A stretch of DNA of 64,000 nt from Parasphingopyxis lamellibrachiae (GTDB lineage: Bacteria > Pseudomonadota > Alphaproteobacteria > Sphingomonadales > Sphingomonadaceae). Where the stretch lies: assembly GCF_003385775.1 (NCBI RefSeq), contig NZ_QRDP01000004.1:496001-560000 (forward strand), given 5' to 3'. A program made the position numbers and the translations under genes. The notes under the pieces were generated by a model. It ran no database searches. It was not told the origin of the DNA and saw only the letters and a program-made list of their open reading frames with translations. The stretch's first letter is position 1. Each line of letters begins with the position of its first letter. Of the stretch, positions 31,741-41,321 are shown one piece after another.

Positions 31741-32415
31741 ATGACCGAAGAATCATCAACAAAAGCCGGTGGCCTTGTGTCGCTCGTCCTGATTGCGGCG
31801 CTGCTTGCCGGTATCAGCTATTATCTGGCATCGCGCATGATGGAGCCATCGGCTCTGCTGACGGTCTGGAAGGGAACGGGGGTCGGCCTGCTGGCTGTCT
31901 GGGCGGCGATGCAGGCGCGCTCGTTCGATGGCGCGCTGCTTGCGCTGGTGATGGCGCTTGGCGCGACCGGCGATGTGGTGCTGGAAACTACAGGTACAGT
32001 CGAGGGTGGAATGGCCTTCATGGCCGGGCACGTGATCGCGATTACTCTCTATTTCCGGAACCGCAGGTTGCAGACGAGCTTCAGCCAGAAATTGCTCGCG
32101 ATACTGCTGGTGCCGATCGTGATCTGGCTTTCCTGGTCCCTGCCAGCGGATCGCAGCAGTGCGGCCGGCATCGCTTTATATGCCGCGCCGCTGGCGCTGA
32201 TGGCAGCGCTCGCATGGACCAGCCGTTTCTCTCGCTTCACTGTCGGGATTGGCGCCATATTCTTTGTGATCTCCGACCTGTTCATTTTTGCGCGCATGGG
32301 GCCGCTCGCAAGCTCCATGCTTCCCGGCCTGCTGATCTGGCCGCTCTATTTCTCAGGGCAGGCGATGATCGCGATGGGCGTGGTGCGGACGCTGGCCACT
32401 GATACGCAGGCCTAG
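31741..32415 (+). CDS. YhhN-family membrane protein (lysoplasmalogenase-like)
   Basis: The 224-residue integral membrane protein has about eight helices. It shows the family pattern: GATGDVVLETT in the second third, followed by FMAGHVIAITLYF and SDLFIFARMG. Mammalian relatives (TMEM86) hydrolyse lysoplasmalogens; the substrate of the bacterial branch is not known. Its TAG stop is shared with the convergent gene (CTAG). Confidence 0.8.
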   Translation: MTEESSTKAGGLVSLVLIAALLAGISYYLASRMMEPSALLTVWKGTGVGLLAVWAAMQARSFDGALLALVMALGATGDVVLETTGTVEGGMAFMAGHVIAITLYFRNRRLQTSFSQKLLAILLVPIVIWLSWSLPADRSSAAGIALYAAPLALMAALAWTSRFSRFTVGIGAIFFVISDLFIFARMGPLASSMLPGLLIWPLYFSGQAMIAMGVVRTLATDTQA

Positions 32416-33218
32416 GTCGCCGGTTCCTCAGCGCAGTCGCCGGTCTCACAGGCGAGCAGGGCAACGAATTTTTCGGCGTTGATCGCAACATCGTCTTCGC
32501 CGATCTGGTCGAACGGATCTTCCAGATGCTCCTGGATATTGGAAAGCCCGACAAGGATGATCGAGAAGAGTATCGGCATCACATAGACCAGGGCCATGGA
32601 ATATTCTTCGGCCTCATGCGCAAAATAGGGGCCGTACAGCACCGGCAGGACGACGATGAAAAAGTCGCTAAAGGCGTTGAGCGTGCGTGGCGTGCGATAC
32701 TGGTAGATATGTTTGATCTGCTCGAACGAGACGATCATCTTGCTGATATACTGGTTGCACCGCGAACATTCGCCCGATGCCAGGCCTTCATTGCGCATCC
32801 GTTTTACAAAGTCGGACAGCTCTGAAAATGCTACATAGATCTGGCGCTCATGCACCGGCATTTCGCTCAGCGGACTTTTGAACATGTCGCGGCACCCGGT
32901 GAGAAGATGGCCCAGAATGACTTCAATCCTGCGCAACCGTGCGTCATCGCGTTCAGGCAGCCAGTCCCGCGCAGCGAAATATATCGCCCGGCCATGGGCC
33001 TTTATGATCCCATAATCGTCGAGCGCATTTTCGCGGCGTTTGAATGCGTGACCGATGGCGAACACGATCGGAAAGACGATGGCCGTGGCTATCAGCGTAA
33101 GGGGGAAATTCGCCGTGACTCCATAGCGCAAACAGGCCCATGTCGAGGCAATGGCAAGACCGCTGACGAGAAGGCTTTTGGCATCAATGACTTTCCGAAT
33201 TGCCAGCATATTGCGCAT
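32412..33218 (-). CDS. membrane protein with bestrophin-like C-terminal motif
   Basis: The 268-residue protein has two N-terminal membrane helices (SGLAIASTWACL and TLIATAIVFPIVFAIGH). A long cytoplasmic helical region follows, then two C-terminal helices (FIVVLPVLYGPYF and VMPILFSIILVGLSN). The closing NIQEHLEDPFDQIGEDDV resembles the bestrophin/YneE-type LEDPF motif, so it may form an anion channel. The central Cys-x2-Cys (GECSRCNQ) is also notable. Family assignment is tentative. Confidence 0.5.
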   Translation of the reverse strand: MRNMLAIRKVIDAKSLLVSGLAIASTWACLRYGVTANFPLTLIATAIVFPIVFAIGHAFKRRENALDDYGIIKAHGRAIYFAARDWLPERDDARLRRIEVILGHLLTGCRDMFKSPLSEMPVHERQIYVAFSELSDFVKRMRNEGLASGECSRCNQYISKMIVSFEQIKHIYQYRTPRTLNAFSDFFIVVLPVLYGPYFAHEAEEYSMALVYVMPILFSIILVGLSNIQEHLEDPFDQIGEDDVAINAEKFVALLACETGDCAEEPAT

Positions 33219-33263
33219 GAAGCCCGCCCATTCAGTTATTGGTCGGGTAAGGATAGCGGGCGA

Positions 33264-34118
33264 TTACCGCGCTTGGCGATACGCGCCTATCGTGGTCCTG
33301 TGGAGGATTCGGTCATGGCCTTCATAGCCGCCGGTTGCGCGGTGGAGCACTGAGCGGTTGTCCCACATGACGAGCATGTTGGGTTCCCAATTGTGCCGAT
33401 AGACGAATTCGTCGCGGGTCTGCCACTGGTAGAGTTCCATGAGCAGGGGCAGGGCCTCTTCCTGCGCCATGCCCTCGATCCCCGCGATATAGCCGATGCA
33501 GCTGAACAGGCCTTTACGACCGGTTTCCGGATGATCGCGGATGATCGGGTGGAGCTGTGTCGCTTCGGCTTTGCTCGAAGGGCGGATATCCATGGAGCGG
33601 CCCTTGGCCTTGTCGGCATCGCCATAAGTACCGTCGGGCGCATAGGCATTTTGTGCCGAATGGATGGCTTGAAGGCCATCGATCCGGGTGCGCAAGTCGG
33701 CGGGCATTGCGTCGAGAGCGGCATGCTGGTTCGCATAGAGCGTATCGCCGCCCATCGGCGGGATCGTGATCCCGTAGAGACAGGTTCCGGCCGGAGGGTG
33801 TTCCTGAAAGCTCCAGTCGGTGTGCCAGTTTTCGGCAAAGAGCGGCGCAGTTTCGTTCGCACCGCGCTGCACGGCGATAATATGTTTACGCTCCGGCAGT
33901 GGGGCGATAAACGGATCCTCGCCGAACGGACCGAAATACAGCGTATAGCGCTCGAGATCGTCGTCGGTGAGCGTCTGATCCGGAAAAGACAGGACATGAT
34001 GTTCGAGCCAGGCGGATCGGATCTCGGCAATCGCCGCGTCGGAAAGTGGCCGCGAAAGATCGATACCGGTGACGGTAGCGCCGCAGGCCTGGCCCGAAGG
34101 GGTGACCTTAATCGTCAC
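33264..34118 (-). CDS. TauD/TfdA-family Fe(II)/2-oxoglutarate dioxygenase
   Basis: The 284-residue protein shows the iron-binding HxD motif in ENWHTDWSF, the distal His in NRSVLHRATGGY, and the 2-oxoglutarate Arg further on (GHDRILHRTT). This group hydroxylates small organic acids such as taurine or alkylsulfates; the substrate cannot be told. It starts with a GTG lying inside the last codons of gyrA (11-base overlap), with GGAAAC just before it. No better downstream start is seen. It is thus likely translationally coupled to gyrA. Confidence 0.8.
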   Translation of the reverse strand: MTIKVTPSGQACGATVTGIDLSRPLSDAAIAEIRSAWLEHHVLSFPDQTLTDDDLERYTLYFGPFGEDPFIAPLPERKHIIAVQRGANETAPLFAENWHTDWSFQEHPPAGTCLYGITIPPMGGDTLYANQHAALDAMPADLRTRIDGLQAIHSAQNAYAPDGTYGDADKAKGRSMDIRPSSKAEATQLHPIIRDHPETGRKGLFSCIGYIAGIEGMAQEEALPLLMELYQWQTRDEFVYRHNWEPNMLVMWDNRSVLHRATGGYEGHDRILHRTTIGAYRQAR

Positions 34119-36831
34119 TGGTTTCCGTCTGTTCGCCCTCGGCTATCTCCGCCGCTACGGCTTCTTCCGCTGCGTCTTCGGGCTCATCCTCTTCGTCGAT
34201 CAGCGCAACGCCAACCACGGTTTCGCCCTTGGCGACATCGAGTAACGTCACACCCGCCGTGCTGCGCCCCATGACGCGGACATCGCCGACGCGCATGCGG
34301 ATCAGCTTGCCCTGATCGGTGATCAGCATGACCTGATCGCCGTCGCCTGCCGGGAAGCTGGCCACGACTTTGCCGTTGCGTTTGATATTGTCGATATTGA
34401 CCACGCCCTGGCCGCCGCGTTTCGTGACACGGTACTCATAGGCGCTGGAGCGCTTGCCATAGCCATTGGCGCAAACCGTGAGGATGAACTGCTCGGCCTC
34501 CGTCATTTCCGTCATCCGCTCCTCGGATAGCTCAGGCGCGTTGTCATTATCCTTCCAGGGCGCAGCCTTCAGATAGGCATCGCGTTCCTCGATCACCGTT
34601 CCGGTCGCGCCGGTAACCGAAAGCGAGATCACCTCGTCATCATCCTTCAGGGTTACGCCGCGGACGCCGGTTGCAGTCCGACTGGCAAAGGCGCGTACAT
34701 CGGTTGCGGCAAAGCGGATCGCCTTGCCGTTGCGCGTGGCGAGGAGAACATCGTCGCTTTCATTGAGCAGGGCGACGCCGATCAGCTTGTCGTCGCTGTC
34801 TTCGGCAAAGCGCATGGCGATCTTGCCGTTCGACGGGATGTTTTCGAACGCATCCATCGAGTTGCGCCTGACACTGCCCTGCGCCGTGGCGAACATCACA
34901 TGCAGTTTTTCCCATTCCGCTTCATCTTCGGGAAGCGGCAGCACGGTCCGGATGAATTCGTCCTCGGCCAGCGGCAGGAGATTCTGCATCGGCCGGCCCT
35001 TGGTTTGCGGTCCGCCTTCGGGCAGCTTCCAGACCTTCATCCGATATACCTGGCCCTTGTTCGAGAAGAAGAGCACCGGTGTGTGCGTCGAGGTGACGAA
35101 GAGCCGGGTCACGACATCCTCATCCTTGGTTGCCATGCCGGACCGGCCTTTGCCGCCGCGGCGCTGCGCACGGAAGGTGTCGAGCGGGGTACGTTTGATA
35201 TAACCGGAATGTGTGACGGTAACGACCATCTCTTCCCGGGCGATAAGATCCTCATCTTCGATATCGAAATCGCCGGCGGTGATTTCCGAAACGCGCGGCG
35301 TAGCGAACTGCTCGGAAATTTCGTCAAATTCTTCGAGCATGACGGCATAGAGTTTCGCCCGATCGCCAAGGATATCGAGCAATTCGGCAATCTTGATTGA
35401 CAGTTCTTTGAGCTCGGCGCCGATCTCGTCCCGGCCGAGGGCGGTAAGACGGTGCAGGCGCAGTTCGAGAATGGCCCGGACCTGCTCCTCGGAGAGCTTG
35501 TAGACATCGCCTTCGACCGCAGTTTCGACGGCTTCGATCAGCTGGATATAGGGACGGATTTCCCCGATCGGCCATTCGCGGGCGAGCAGGGCCGCGCGGG
35601 CTTCGGCGGGGTTTGACGAACCCCGGATGATCCGGACGACCTCGTCGAGATTGGTGACGGCGACGACCAGGCCGAGCAACAGATGCGCACGCTCACGCGC
35701 CTTGAACAGCTCGAACTTGGCGCGCCGGGTGATGACCTCTTCGCGGAACTGGACGAAAGCCTGGATAAAATCACGCAGCATCAGCGTTTCAGGTCGGCCG
35801 CCGCGGATGGCGAGCATATTGGCCGGGAAGCTCGATTGCGCAGGCGTATGCCGCCAGAGCTGGTTCAACGTCACTTCGGGTGTGGCTGCACGCTTCAGCT
35901 CGATTACGACGCGAACGCCTTCGCGGCTCGATTCGTCGCGAATATCGGCAACGCCCTCGATCCGGTCATCCTTGGCGGCTTCCGCGATCTTCTCGACCAG
36001 ACCCGATTTGCCGACCTGGAAAGGGATGGACGTTAAAACGATGGAACGTTTGTCGCCAGCCTTTTCCTCAATCGTATGGCGTGCGCGCATGATGACCGAG
36101 CCACGGCCCGTTTCGTATGCAGAGCGCGCGCCGCCACGCCCGAGAATAAGCGGTGCGGTCGGGAAATCCGGGGCAGGGACGATTTCGATCAGTTCGGCAT
36201 TGGTTATCGCAGGATTGGCGATATAGGCCCTGCAGGCATCGAGTACTTCGCCCAGATTATGGGGCGGGATATTGGTGGCCATGCCGACGGCAATGCCGCC
36301 CGCGCCATTGACGAGAATATTGGGGAAGCGGGCGGGCAGGACCTGCGGTTCGCTTGTCGATCCATCGTAATTGGGTGTGAAATCGACAGTGTCCTTATCG
36401 AGATCGTTGAGCAGGGTCATCGCGACCTTGTTCAGCCGCGCTTCGGTATAGCGCATCGAGGCGGCGGGATCGGGGTCCATCGAGCCGAAATTGCCCTGAC
36501 CATCGATCAGAGGCACACGCAGCGACCAGTCCTGCGTCATGCGGGCAAGGGCGTCGTATATCGCGCTGTCGCCATGCGGGTGATAATTACCCATCACATC
36601 GCCGACGATCTTGGCCGATTTGCGGTAGGGCCGGCCGGGAACGAATCCGCCCTCTTGGCAGGCGTAGAGTATCCGTCTGTGAACGGGTTTCAGCCCGTCG
36701 CGAACGTCCGGCAGGGCGCGCGACACGATCACGCTCATCGCGTAGTCGAGATAACTTGTCTTCATCTCATCAACGATGTTGATGGGGCTGATGTCCGATG
36801 GACTGGCCAACACGGTCTGGTCGTCGCTCAA
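34108..36831 (-). CDS. gyrA: DNA gyrase subunit A
   Basis: Catalytic subunit of gyrase that introduces negative supercoils. The N-terminal breakage-reunion region has [18 protein letters not shown]. The quinolone-determining stretch [10 protein letters not shown] has the susceptible-type Ser and Asp. The catalytic Tyr is in [10 protein letters not shown]. The GyrA box QRRGGKG opens the C-terminal beta-pinwheel, and the tail is acidic ([16 protein letters not shown]). The open frame begins with TTG at 36846, but the second TTG at 36831 (then SDDQT) has GGAAAG seven bases upstream, so I start there. Confidence 0.95.
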   Translation of the reverse strand: MSDDQTVLASPSDISPINIVDEMKTSYLDYAMSVIVSRALPDVRDGLKPVHRRILYACQEGGFVPGRPYRKSAKIVGDVMGNYHPHGDSAIYDALARMTQDWSLRVPLIDGQGNFGSMDPDPAASMRYTEARLNKVAMTLLNDLDKDTVDFTPNYDGSTSEPQVLPARFPNILVNGAGGIAVGMATNIPPHNLGEVLDACRAYIANPAITNAELIEIVPAPDFPTAPLILGRGGARSAYETGRGSVIMRARHTIEEKAGDKRSIVLTSIPFQVGKSGLVEKIAEAAKDDRIEGVADIRDESSREGVRVVIELKRAATPEVTLNQLWRHTPAQSSFPANMLAIRGGRPETLMLRDFIQAFVQFREEVITRRAKFELFKARERAHLLLGLVVAVTNLDEVVRIIRGSSNPAEARAALLAREWPIGEIRPYIQLIEAVETAVEGDVYKLSEEQVRAILELRLHRLTALGRDEIGAELKELSIKIAELLDILGDRAKLYAVMLEEFDEISEQFATPRVSEITAGDFDIEDEDLIAREEMVVTVTHSGYIKRTPLDTFRAQRRGGKGRSGMATKDEDVVTRLFVTSTHTPVLFFSNKGQVYRMKVWKLPEGGPQTKGRPMQNLLPLAEDEFIRTVLPLPEDEAEWEKLHVMFATAQGSVRRNSMDAFENIPSNGKIAMRFAEDSDDKLIGVALLNESDDVLLATRNGKAIRFAATDVRAFASRTATGVRGVTLKDDDEVISLSVTGATGTVIEERDAYLKAAPWKDNDNAPELSEERMTEMTEAEQFILTVCANGYGKRSSAYEYRVTKRGGQGVVNIDNIKRNGKVVASFPAGDGDQVMLITDQGKLIRMRVGDVRVMGRSTAGVTLLDVAKGETVVGVALIDEEDEPEDAAEEAVAAEIAEGEQTETSDD

Positions 36832-36979
36832 AGCGTTACTTTCCAATATGAAATAGTCGAGAAAACCCTAGCAAAACTGCAGGAAATTAGCGAGCAGAAA
36901 GCCGGATTTATCCACAGATGTTCGTGTGTCGCGTCCGTTGCGAAATACGCCGAGAATGCGGTTTTGTGACCGACCTCCG

Positions 36980-37738
36980 CTAACTGCGGACGAAGCGCCA
37001 GTTATCGTCGTCGGAGCCATCCTCAACGTAATGATAGCCATCGCTGTCGAAGGATTTGATCGCCTCGGGCTCGGCAAGTGCGTGCTCACAGATATACCGG
37101 GCCATCATGCCTCGCGCCCGCTTGGCTTCGAAACTGTTGAAACGCAGGCCCTGGGGACCCTCTTCACGGAAATCAATGGTGATAACGCGCTTGTCCTCAA
37201 GGGTGTCGGCGCCGTTCACGGCAGCCCAATATTCCTGGCTCGCAAGGTTGATAATGGTGTCCGAACTGTTTGCCTCCAGATCCGCAGCCACGACAGCGGC
37301 AATCTTGTCGCCCCAGAAATCGGTCAGCTTCTTGTATCGCGGCGCCCATCTTGTTCCCATTTCCAGCCGGTAGGGGCGAATCGCATCCAGCGGGCGCAGG
37401 AGCCCGTAAAGGCCCGACAGGATGCGCAGATGGCTTTGTGCAAAGCGGATGGCCTCATTACCGAGCGTTTTCGCTTCGAAACCCGTATAGACATCGCCTG
37501 AAAAGGCATAGATCGCCGCGCGCTCGGGTTGATCCCAGAAATCACGATACCGGCCGTGGTTGAGTGCGATCAGCTTGTCTGAAACAGGCATTATCTGTTG
37601 CAGCTTTTTCTTCGAGAGATTCGATGCAGCCGAAACGAGACGCTGCGTTTCTTCCGGGAAACGGGCCGTTGTCGCTGCGACCGAACCAATTTCGCTGTCG
37701 AAATCAAGCGATTTTGCGGGGGAAATCAGTATGAGCAT
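36980..37738 (-). CDS. yaaA: YaaA-family peroxide stress protein (UPF0246)
   Basis: The 252-residue cytoplasmic protein of the YaaA family limits intracellular iron under hydrogen peroxide stress in E. coli. Family signatures are MLILISPAKSLDF at the start, YRDFWDQPERAAIYAFSGDVY, and YGLLRPLDAIRPYRLEMG. It is a single gene on the minus strand, upstream of the secreted paralogue pair. Confidence 0.93.
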   Translation of the reverse strand: MLILISPAKSLDFDSEIGSVAATTARFPEETQRLVSAASNLSKKKLQQIMPVSDKLIALNHGRYRDFWDQPERAAIYAFSGDVYTGFEAKTLGNEAIRFAQSHLRILSGLYGLLRPLDAIRPYRLEMGTRWAPRYKKLTDFWGDKIAAVVAADLEANSSDTIINLASQEYWAAVNGADTLEDKRVITIDFREEGPQGLRFNSFEAKRARGMMARYICEHALAEPEAIKSFDSDGYHYVEDGSDDDNWRFVRS

Positions 37739-37801
37739 GGCGACCGGTTAGCGGCTTCCCCTGGCGGCGTCAAAAACCCATTTGTCTGTTTGAAACGAGC
37801 G

Positions 37802-37868
37802 GTTCAAGAAGGGTTCAGTGGCGATCCTCCACATATATCGGGACAGATCGCAACTTGTTCTCTGTCCC
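37802..37868. promoter_or_regulatory. direct and inverted repeats upstream of the secreted paralogue pair
   Basis: A perfect 8-bp inverted repeat, GGGACAGA (37840-37847) and TCTGTCCC (37861-37868) with a 13-base spacer, ends 70 bases before the ATG at 37939. Just upstream, GGTTCA repeats at 37801 and 37812 give a direct repeat at 11-base spacing. I read it as an operator or mRNA hairpin. Confidence 0.35.
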
Positions 37869-37938
37869 ATCCGTTAGTAGCATGGGGCAAACAGTTCATG
37901 ACGCAGGTTGTATGCGATATTTTGGGAGAAGATTTTAC

Positions 37939-39261
37939 ATGAAACGGGTTTCCACGACGAGCCTCGCTGCCGCACTGATATTTGGCGGTTCGACTGTAAT
38001 TGCGGTGGCACCAGTAGCCGCCTTGCAGGAAGCAGAGGTAGCTGAAGAGTTTAATGCCGGAGAATTGTCCGATGGCGTCCGCGCCGCTGTTGTAGCCGCG
38101 CAGACTGCGCTTGAAGCCGATGCAGCCGAGGCCGGTCCGGCTGATACGGCGGCTATTCAGGCGCAGCTCGAGGCCGCGATTCCGTTGATCCAGAATGAAG
38201 ATGACCGTTTTATCATTGGCCAGGTGATGTTGCAGAATGCAGCCAGGATACAGCAGCAGGGCGGTACGCCCGAGAGCATTCAGGCCGTGCAGCTTCAGGC
38301 GCTGGAACTGTCGCTGGCCAGTAATCGCGTACCGATTGCGAGCCGCGCCAGCTTCTGGCTGGCAATTGCCAATGCCTCAGCCAGTAGCGGCGACGATGCG
38401 AGGGCGGCCACCGCCTTCCAGAATGTGCTGCGCTACGACCCGAGCAACGGCGATGCGCTGATCCGGCTTGCCGACTCACAGTTCGGCGCCAATGATCATG
38501 CTACCGGATATGCGACAGCCTCAAGGGCTTTCCAGTCGCTGACAGAGGCTGGCGTGGAGATCCCGTCGAGCTGGCATGCAGTGCCGTTCCGGGCGGCCTA
38601 TCAGACCAATGATGTCCCCCGGGTCGTAGAATTCGGCGTGGCCTTCCTGCGTTCGCATCCGACCGCCCAGAACTGGAATGAGGTGTTACGTGTGTTCCAG
38701 ACCGCCGGGCGGCTTGAAGATCAAGCCAATCTGGATCTGCTGCGCCTGATGCGTGCAACCAATGGCCTCGATGTGAACAGCATCAATGAATATGTGCGCT
38801 TGGCAGCTTTGCGCGGGTTTCCGCGTGAAGCCCAGGTTATTTACGAGGGCAGCGTTGCTGGCGGCGCAATTCCGGCAAACCAGGAAATCGCATCGGAGAT
38901 AGCCGAGAATATCGCCGGGGATCGATCGGGCCTTGCAGAATCTGAAACGGCAGCGCGCAGCTCCGCCAATGGCCGCGTGGCCCTGAATACGGCGGATGCC
39001 TATGCGTCATATGGCGAAACGGCCAAAGCACTTGAGCTATATCAGCTTGCTCTGGACAAGGGCGGCGTTGACGCTGGCGTGGTGAACCTGCGCAGAGGTG
39101 CGACATATTATGCCGCGGGCCAGACCGACCAGGCTCGGGCCGCATTCGAAGCGGTGACGGGCGATCGTGCGCCGCATGCCGCTTTCTGGCTGCAATGGCT
39201 GGACGAACAGGCCGGTGCCAGTTCCGCTCCTGCCACTGCCGAGCCAGCAAGCGCCGAATAG
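37939..39261 (+). CDS. secreted helical-repeat (TPR-like) protein, paralogue 1
   Basis: Not in a family I recognise. The 440-residue precursor starts at ATG 37939 with a signal peptide (MKRVSTTSLAAALIFGG, then an ALQ-type site). The body is Ala/Gln/Glu-rich and helical, with TPR-like pairs (ALEDEA-type helices, FQNVLRYDPSNGDALIRLADSQ). The sub-blocks HPTAQNWNEVLRVF and YASYGETAKALELYQLALDKGG have clear counterparts in the next gene, so the two are tandem duplicates. The C-terminal tail is Ser/Ala/Pro-rich. It probably sits in the periplasm or on the cell surface. Confidence 0.65.
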   Translation: MKRVSTTSLAAALIFGGSTVIAVAPVAALQEAEVAEEFNAGELSDGVRAAVVAAQTALEADAAEAGPADTAAIQAQLEAAIPLIQNEDDRFIIGQVMLQNAARIQQQGGTPESIQAVQLQALELSLASNRVPIASRASFWLAIANASASSGDDARAATAFQNVLRYDPSNGDALIRLADSQFGANDHATGYATASRAFQSLTEAGVEIPSSWHAVPFRAAYQTNDVPRVVEFGVAFLRSHPTAQNWNEVLRVFQTAGRLEDQANLDLLRLMRATNGLDVNSINEYVRLAALRGFPREAQVIYEGSVAGGAIPANQEIASEIAENIAGDRSGLAESETAARSSANGRVALNTADAYASYGETAKALELYQLALDKGGVDAGVVNLRRGATYYAAGQTDQARAAFEAVTGDRAPHAAFWLQWLDEQAGASSAPATAEPASAE

Positions 39262-39366
39262 ACCGGGGCGCAGGACAAGCGGAAGAATATTGGGGGCGGC
39301 GCGATAGTATCGCCGTCCCCATTTCTTTATGCGCAGTATGACGATCGAAAAGGATTGAGGACGGAG

Positions 39367-40635
39367 ATGCTGAAAAAGTTCAAGGGGTTGGCAATAGCAG
39401 GTGTGATCGCAACGGCGGCGATCGCCGTCGCTGGACCGATCTTCGCTCAGGACGCCACGCTGCAATATTCTCTTTCCCGCGACGTCCGTGAGGCGGCCGA
39501 GCAGGCGCAGGCGGCAATTGCGCAGAGCAATTTTCCGGCCGCAACCAATTTTCTCAACCAGGCCGCCACTGCCGCCCAAACAGATGGCGACCGTTACGTT
39601 CTGGCAACCATGCAGCTTGATGTAGCGAACCGGACGTTCAACACCGCCGCGCAGGTGACGGCGATCAACGCGCTGCTTGCCAGTCCGTTGATCGGCGTGG
39701 AGCAGCGCGCGAACCTCTATTATCATCGTGCCCGCATTTCCTATCACGCGCAAAACAGCGATGCGGCCCGTACTGATCTGCAGGCCGCGATCAATGCAGG
39801 AACCAGCAACCCCCGGATATATGTCGCGATGGCAAGCCTGGTGGATGAAGCCGGCGACCATGCGGGTGCTCTGACTCTGGTCGACCGGGCGTTTGAAATT
39901 CACCGTACAGCCGGATTGGCGACGCCGGTCGACTGGTATCGCCGGGCCATCTCGATGGCCCAGGGTTTGAATGATGTCGGTCGGATCAGCGCCTATGGCC
40001 AATCCATGCTTGCCGAACATCCGGCCCAGCGAAACTGGCGAGACGTGCTTATCCAGCACCGGACGGCCTATGCGGCAGACCCCGAGGCCGCGATCGATTT
40101 ATGGCGATTGCAGGATGCCGCCGGTGCATTGACCGGCGAGTTTGATTACCGCGACTATGCACGGGTGGCGAATGGTCGCCGGCTGCCCGCCGAAATAGAA
40201 CGCATTGTGCAGGCGGGCCGCGCCAACAATATGCTCGACGGAGGCAATTCCGAAATTGCGACGCTTGATCGCGGGACAACCGCTGCAGCGCAGCGCCTTA
40301 GTAGTGCCCTGCCGGGGCGTGCCCAGGCTGCCGCAGCGGCTGCAACAGGGGCGAATGCCATGTCGGCAGCAGACGACTATGTCTCGCTGGGCGATTATGC
40401 CGCCGCGATCCCGCTCTATCGCGCGGCGATCGAGAAAGGTTCGATAGATACCGAACTGGCCAACATCAGACTGGGTATGGCGCTAGCCCGTACAGGCGAT
40501 GCTGCTGGCGCTCGAGCTGCGCTCGATCAGGTCGTCGGTCCGCGCGCGTCAATCGCCCGTTTGTGGCGAATATATGTCGATATGCCGCGTGCCACTTCGG
40601 CACCGGTGGCTCAGGAGGCCGCTGCCAGCGAGTAA
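39367..40635 (+). CDS. secreted helical-repeat (TPR-like) protein, paralogue 2
   Basis: The 422-residue precursor starts at ATG 39367 (after GGACGGAG), not at the in-frame TTG 12 bases upstream. It has a signal peptide ending in AIAVAGPIFAQ. It matches paralogue 1 in order: HPAQRNWRDVL with HPTAQNWNEVL, DYARVANGRRLPAE with EYVRLAALRGFPRE, and YVSLGDYAAAIPLYRAAIEKGS with YASYGETAKALELYQLALDKGG. Repeats of about 34 residues are TPR-like. The gap to paralogue 1 is 105 bases; probably one operon. Function unknown. Confidence 0.65.
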   Translation: MLKKFKGLAIAGVIATAAIAVAGPIFAQDATLQYSLSRDVREAAEQAQAAIAQSNFPAATNFLNQAATAAQTDGDRYVLATMQLDVANRTFNTAAQVTAINALLASPLIGVEQRANLYYHRARISYHAQNSDAARTDLQAAINAGTSNPRIYVAMASLVDEAGDHAGALTLVDRAFEIHRTAGLATPVDWYRRAISMAQGLNDVGRISAYGQSMLAEHPAQRNWRDVLIQHRTAYAADPEAAIDLWRLQDAAGALTGEFDYRDYARVANGRRLPAEIERIVQAGRANNMLDGGNSEIATLDRGTTAAAQRLSSALPGRAQAAAAAATGANAMSAADDYVSLGDYAAAIPLYRAAIEKGSIDTELANIRLGMALARTGDAAGARAALDQVVGPRASIARLWRIYVDMPRATSAPVAQEAAASE

Positions 40636-40669
40636 TATTTGTTCGCGAACCCTCTGCTGGAAGAAGATT

Positions 40670-41155
40670 CTAGGTATCGATGTCGACAGGTACGCCGGGA
40701 AGCGATTTGGAAGTGCGGATCGTGAGCGACGTTTTCACGCTTTCCACATTCGGGATTGTGGTGAGGCCGGAGGTCAGAAAGCCCTGAAAATGCTGAAGAT
40801 CCCGGGCAACAATTTTTAGAATGAAATCGATCTCGCCGTTCAGCATATGGCATTCTCGCACCAGCGGCAGGGTCGCAACATGATCTTCGAATGCGCGCAA
40901 ATCATCTTCGGCCTGACTCTTGAGGCTGACCATCGCGAAAACGGTAATTCCGTAGCCCAGTGTCCGGGGATCAAGTTTGGCATGATAGCTTTCGATCGCG
41001 CCATCATCCTCAAGCGCACGCACCCTGCGCAGACAGGGCGGCGCGGTAAGCCCGGCAAGACGGGCCAGTTCAACATTCGTGATACGGCCCTGATCCTGCA
41101 GCGTTGCCAGTATCAAGCGGTCAATATCGTCAAGCGAGGCCGACGCGGATTTCAT
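40670..41155 (-). CDS. Lrp/AsnC-family transcriptional regulator
   Basis: The 161-residue protein has an N-terminal winged helix-turn-helix (LDDIDRLILATLQDQGRI, then ELARLAGLTAPPCLRRVRAL). An AsnC-type ligand-binding domain follows (GITVFAMVSLKSQAEDDLRAFE). Ligand and targets are unknown. It converges on the secreted paralogue pair and diverges from the sensor kinase gene; either could be a target. Confidence 0.92.
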   Translation of the reverse strand: MKSASASLDDIDRLILATLQDQGRITNVELARLAGLTAPPCLRRVRALEDDGAIESYHAKLDPRTLGYGITVFAMVSLKSQAEDDLRAFEDHVATLPLVRECHMLNGEIDFILKIVARDLQHFQGFLTSGLTTIPNVESVKTSLTIRTSKSLPGVPVDIDT

Positions 41156-41321
41156 AGACTAATCCTTCAGAAAACTGACCGCTATTATAATTATGTGTCT
41201 CGCAAAAGCAATTGTCCCAGTATTGCACGGGTCGAAAAGGCAGCTTTCGTTAACCATTTGCAAAAGCTATCTGAGATGCCGGTGTTCGCGAGGGTAGCTG
41301 TCACCCGAAATGGGGATTTCG

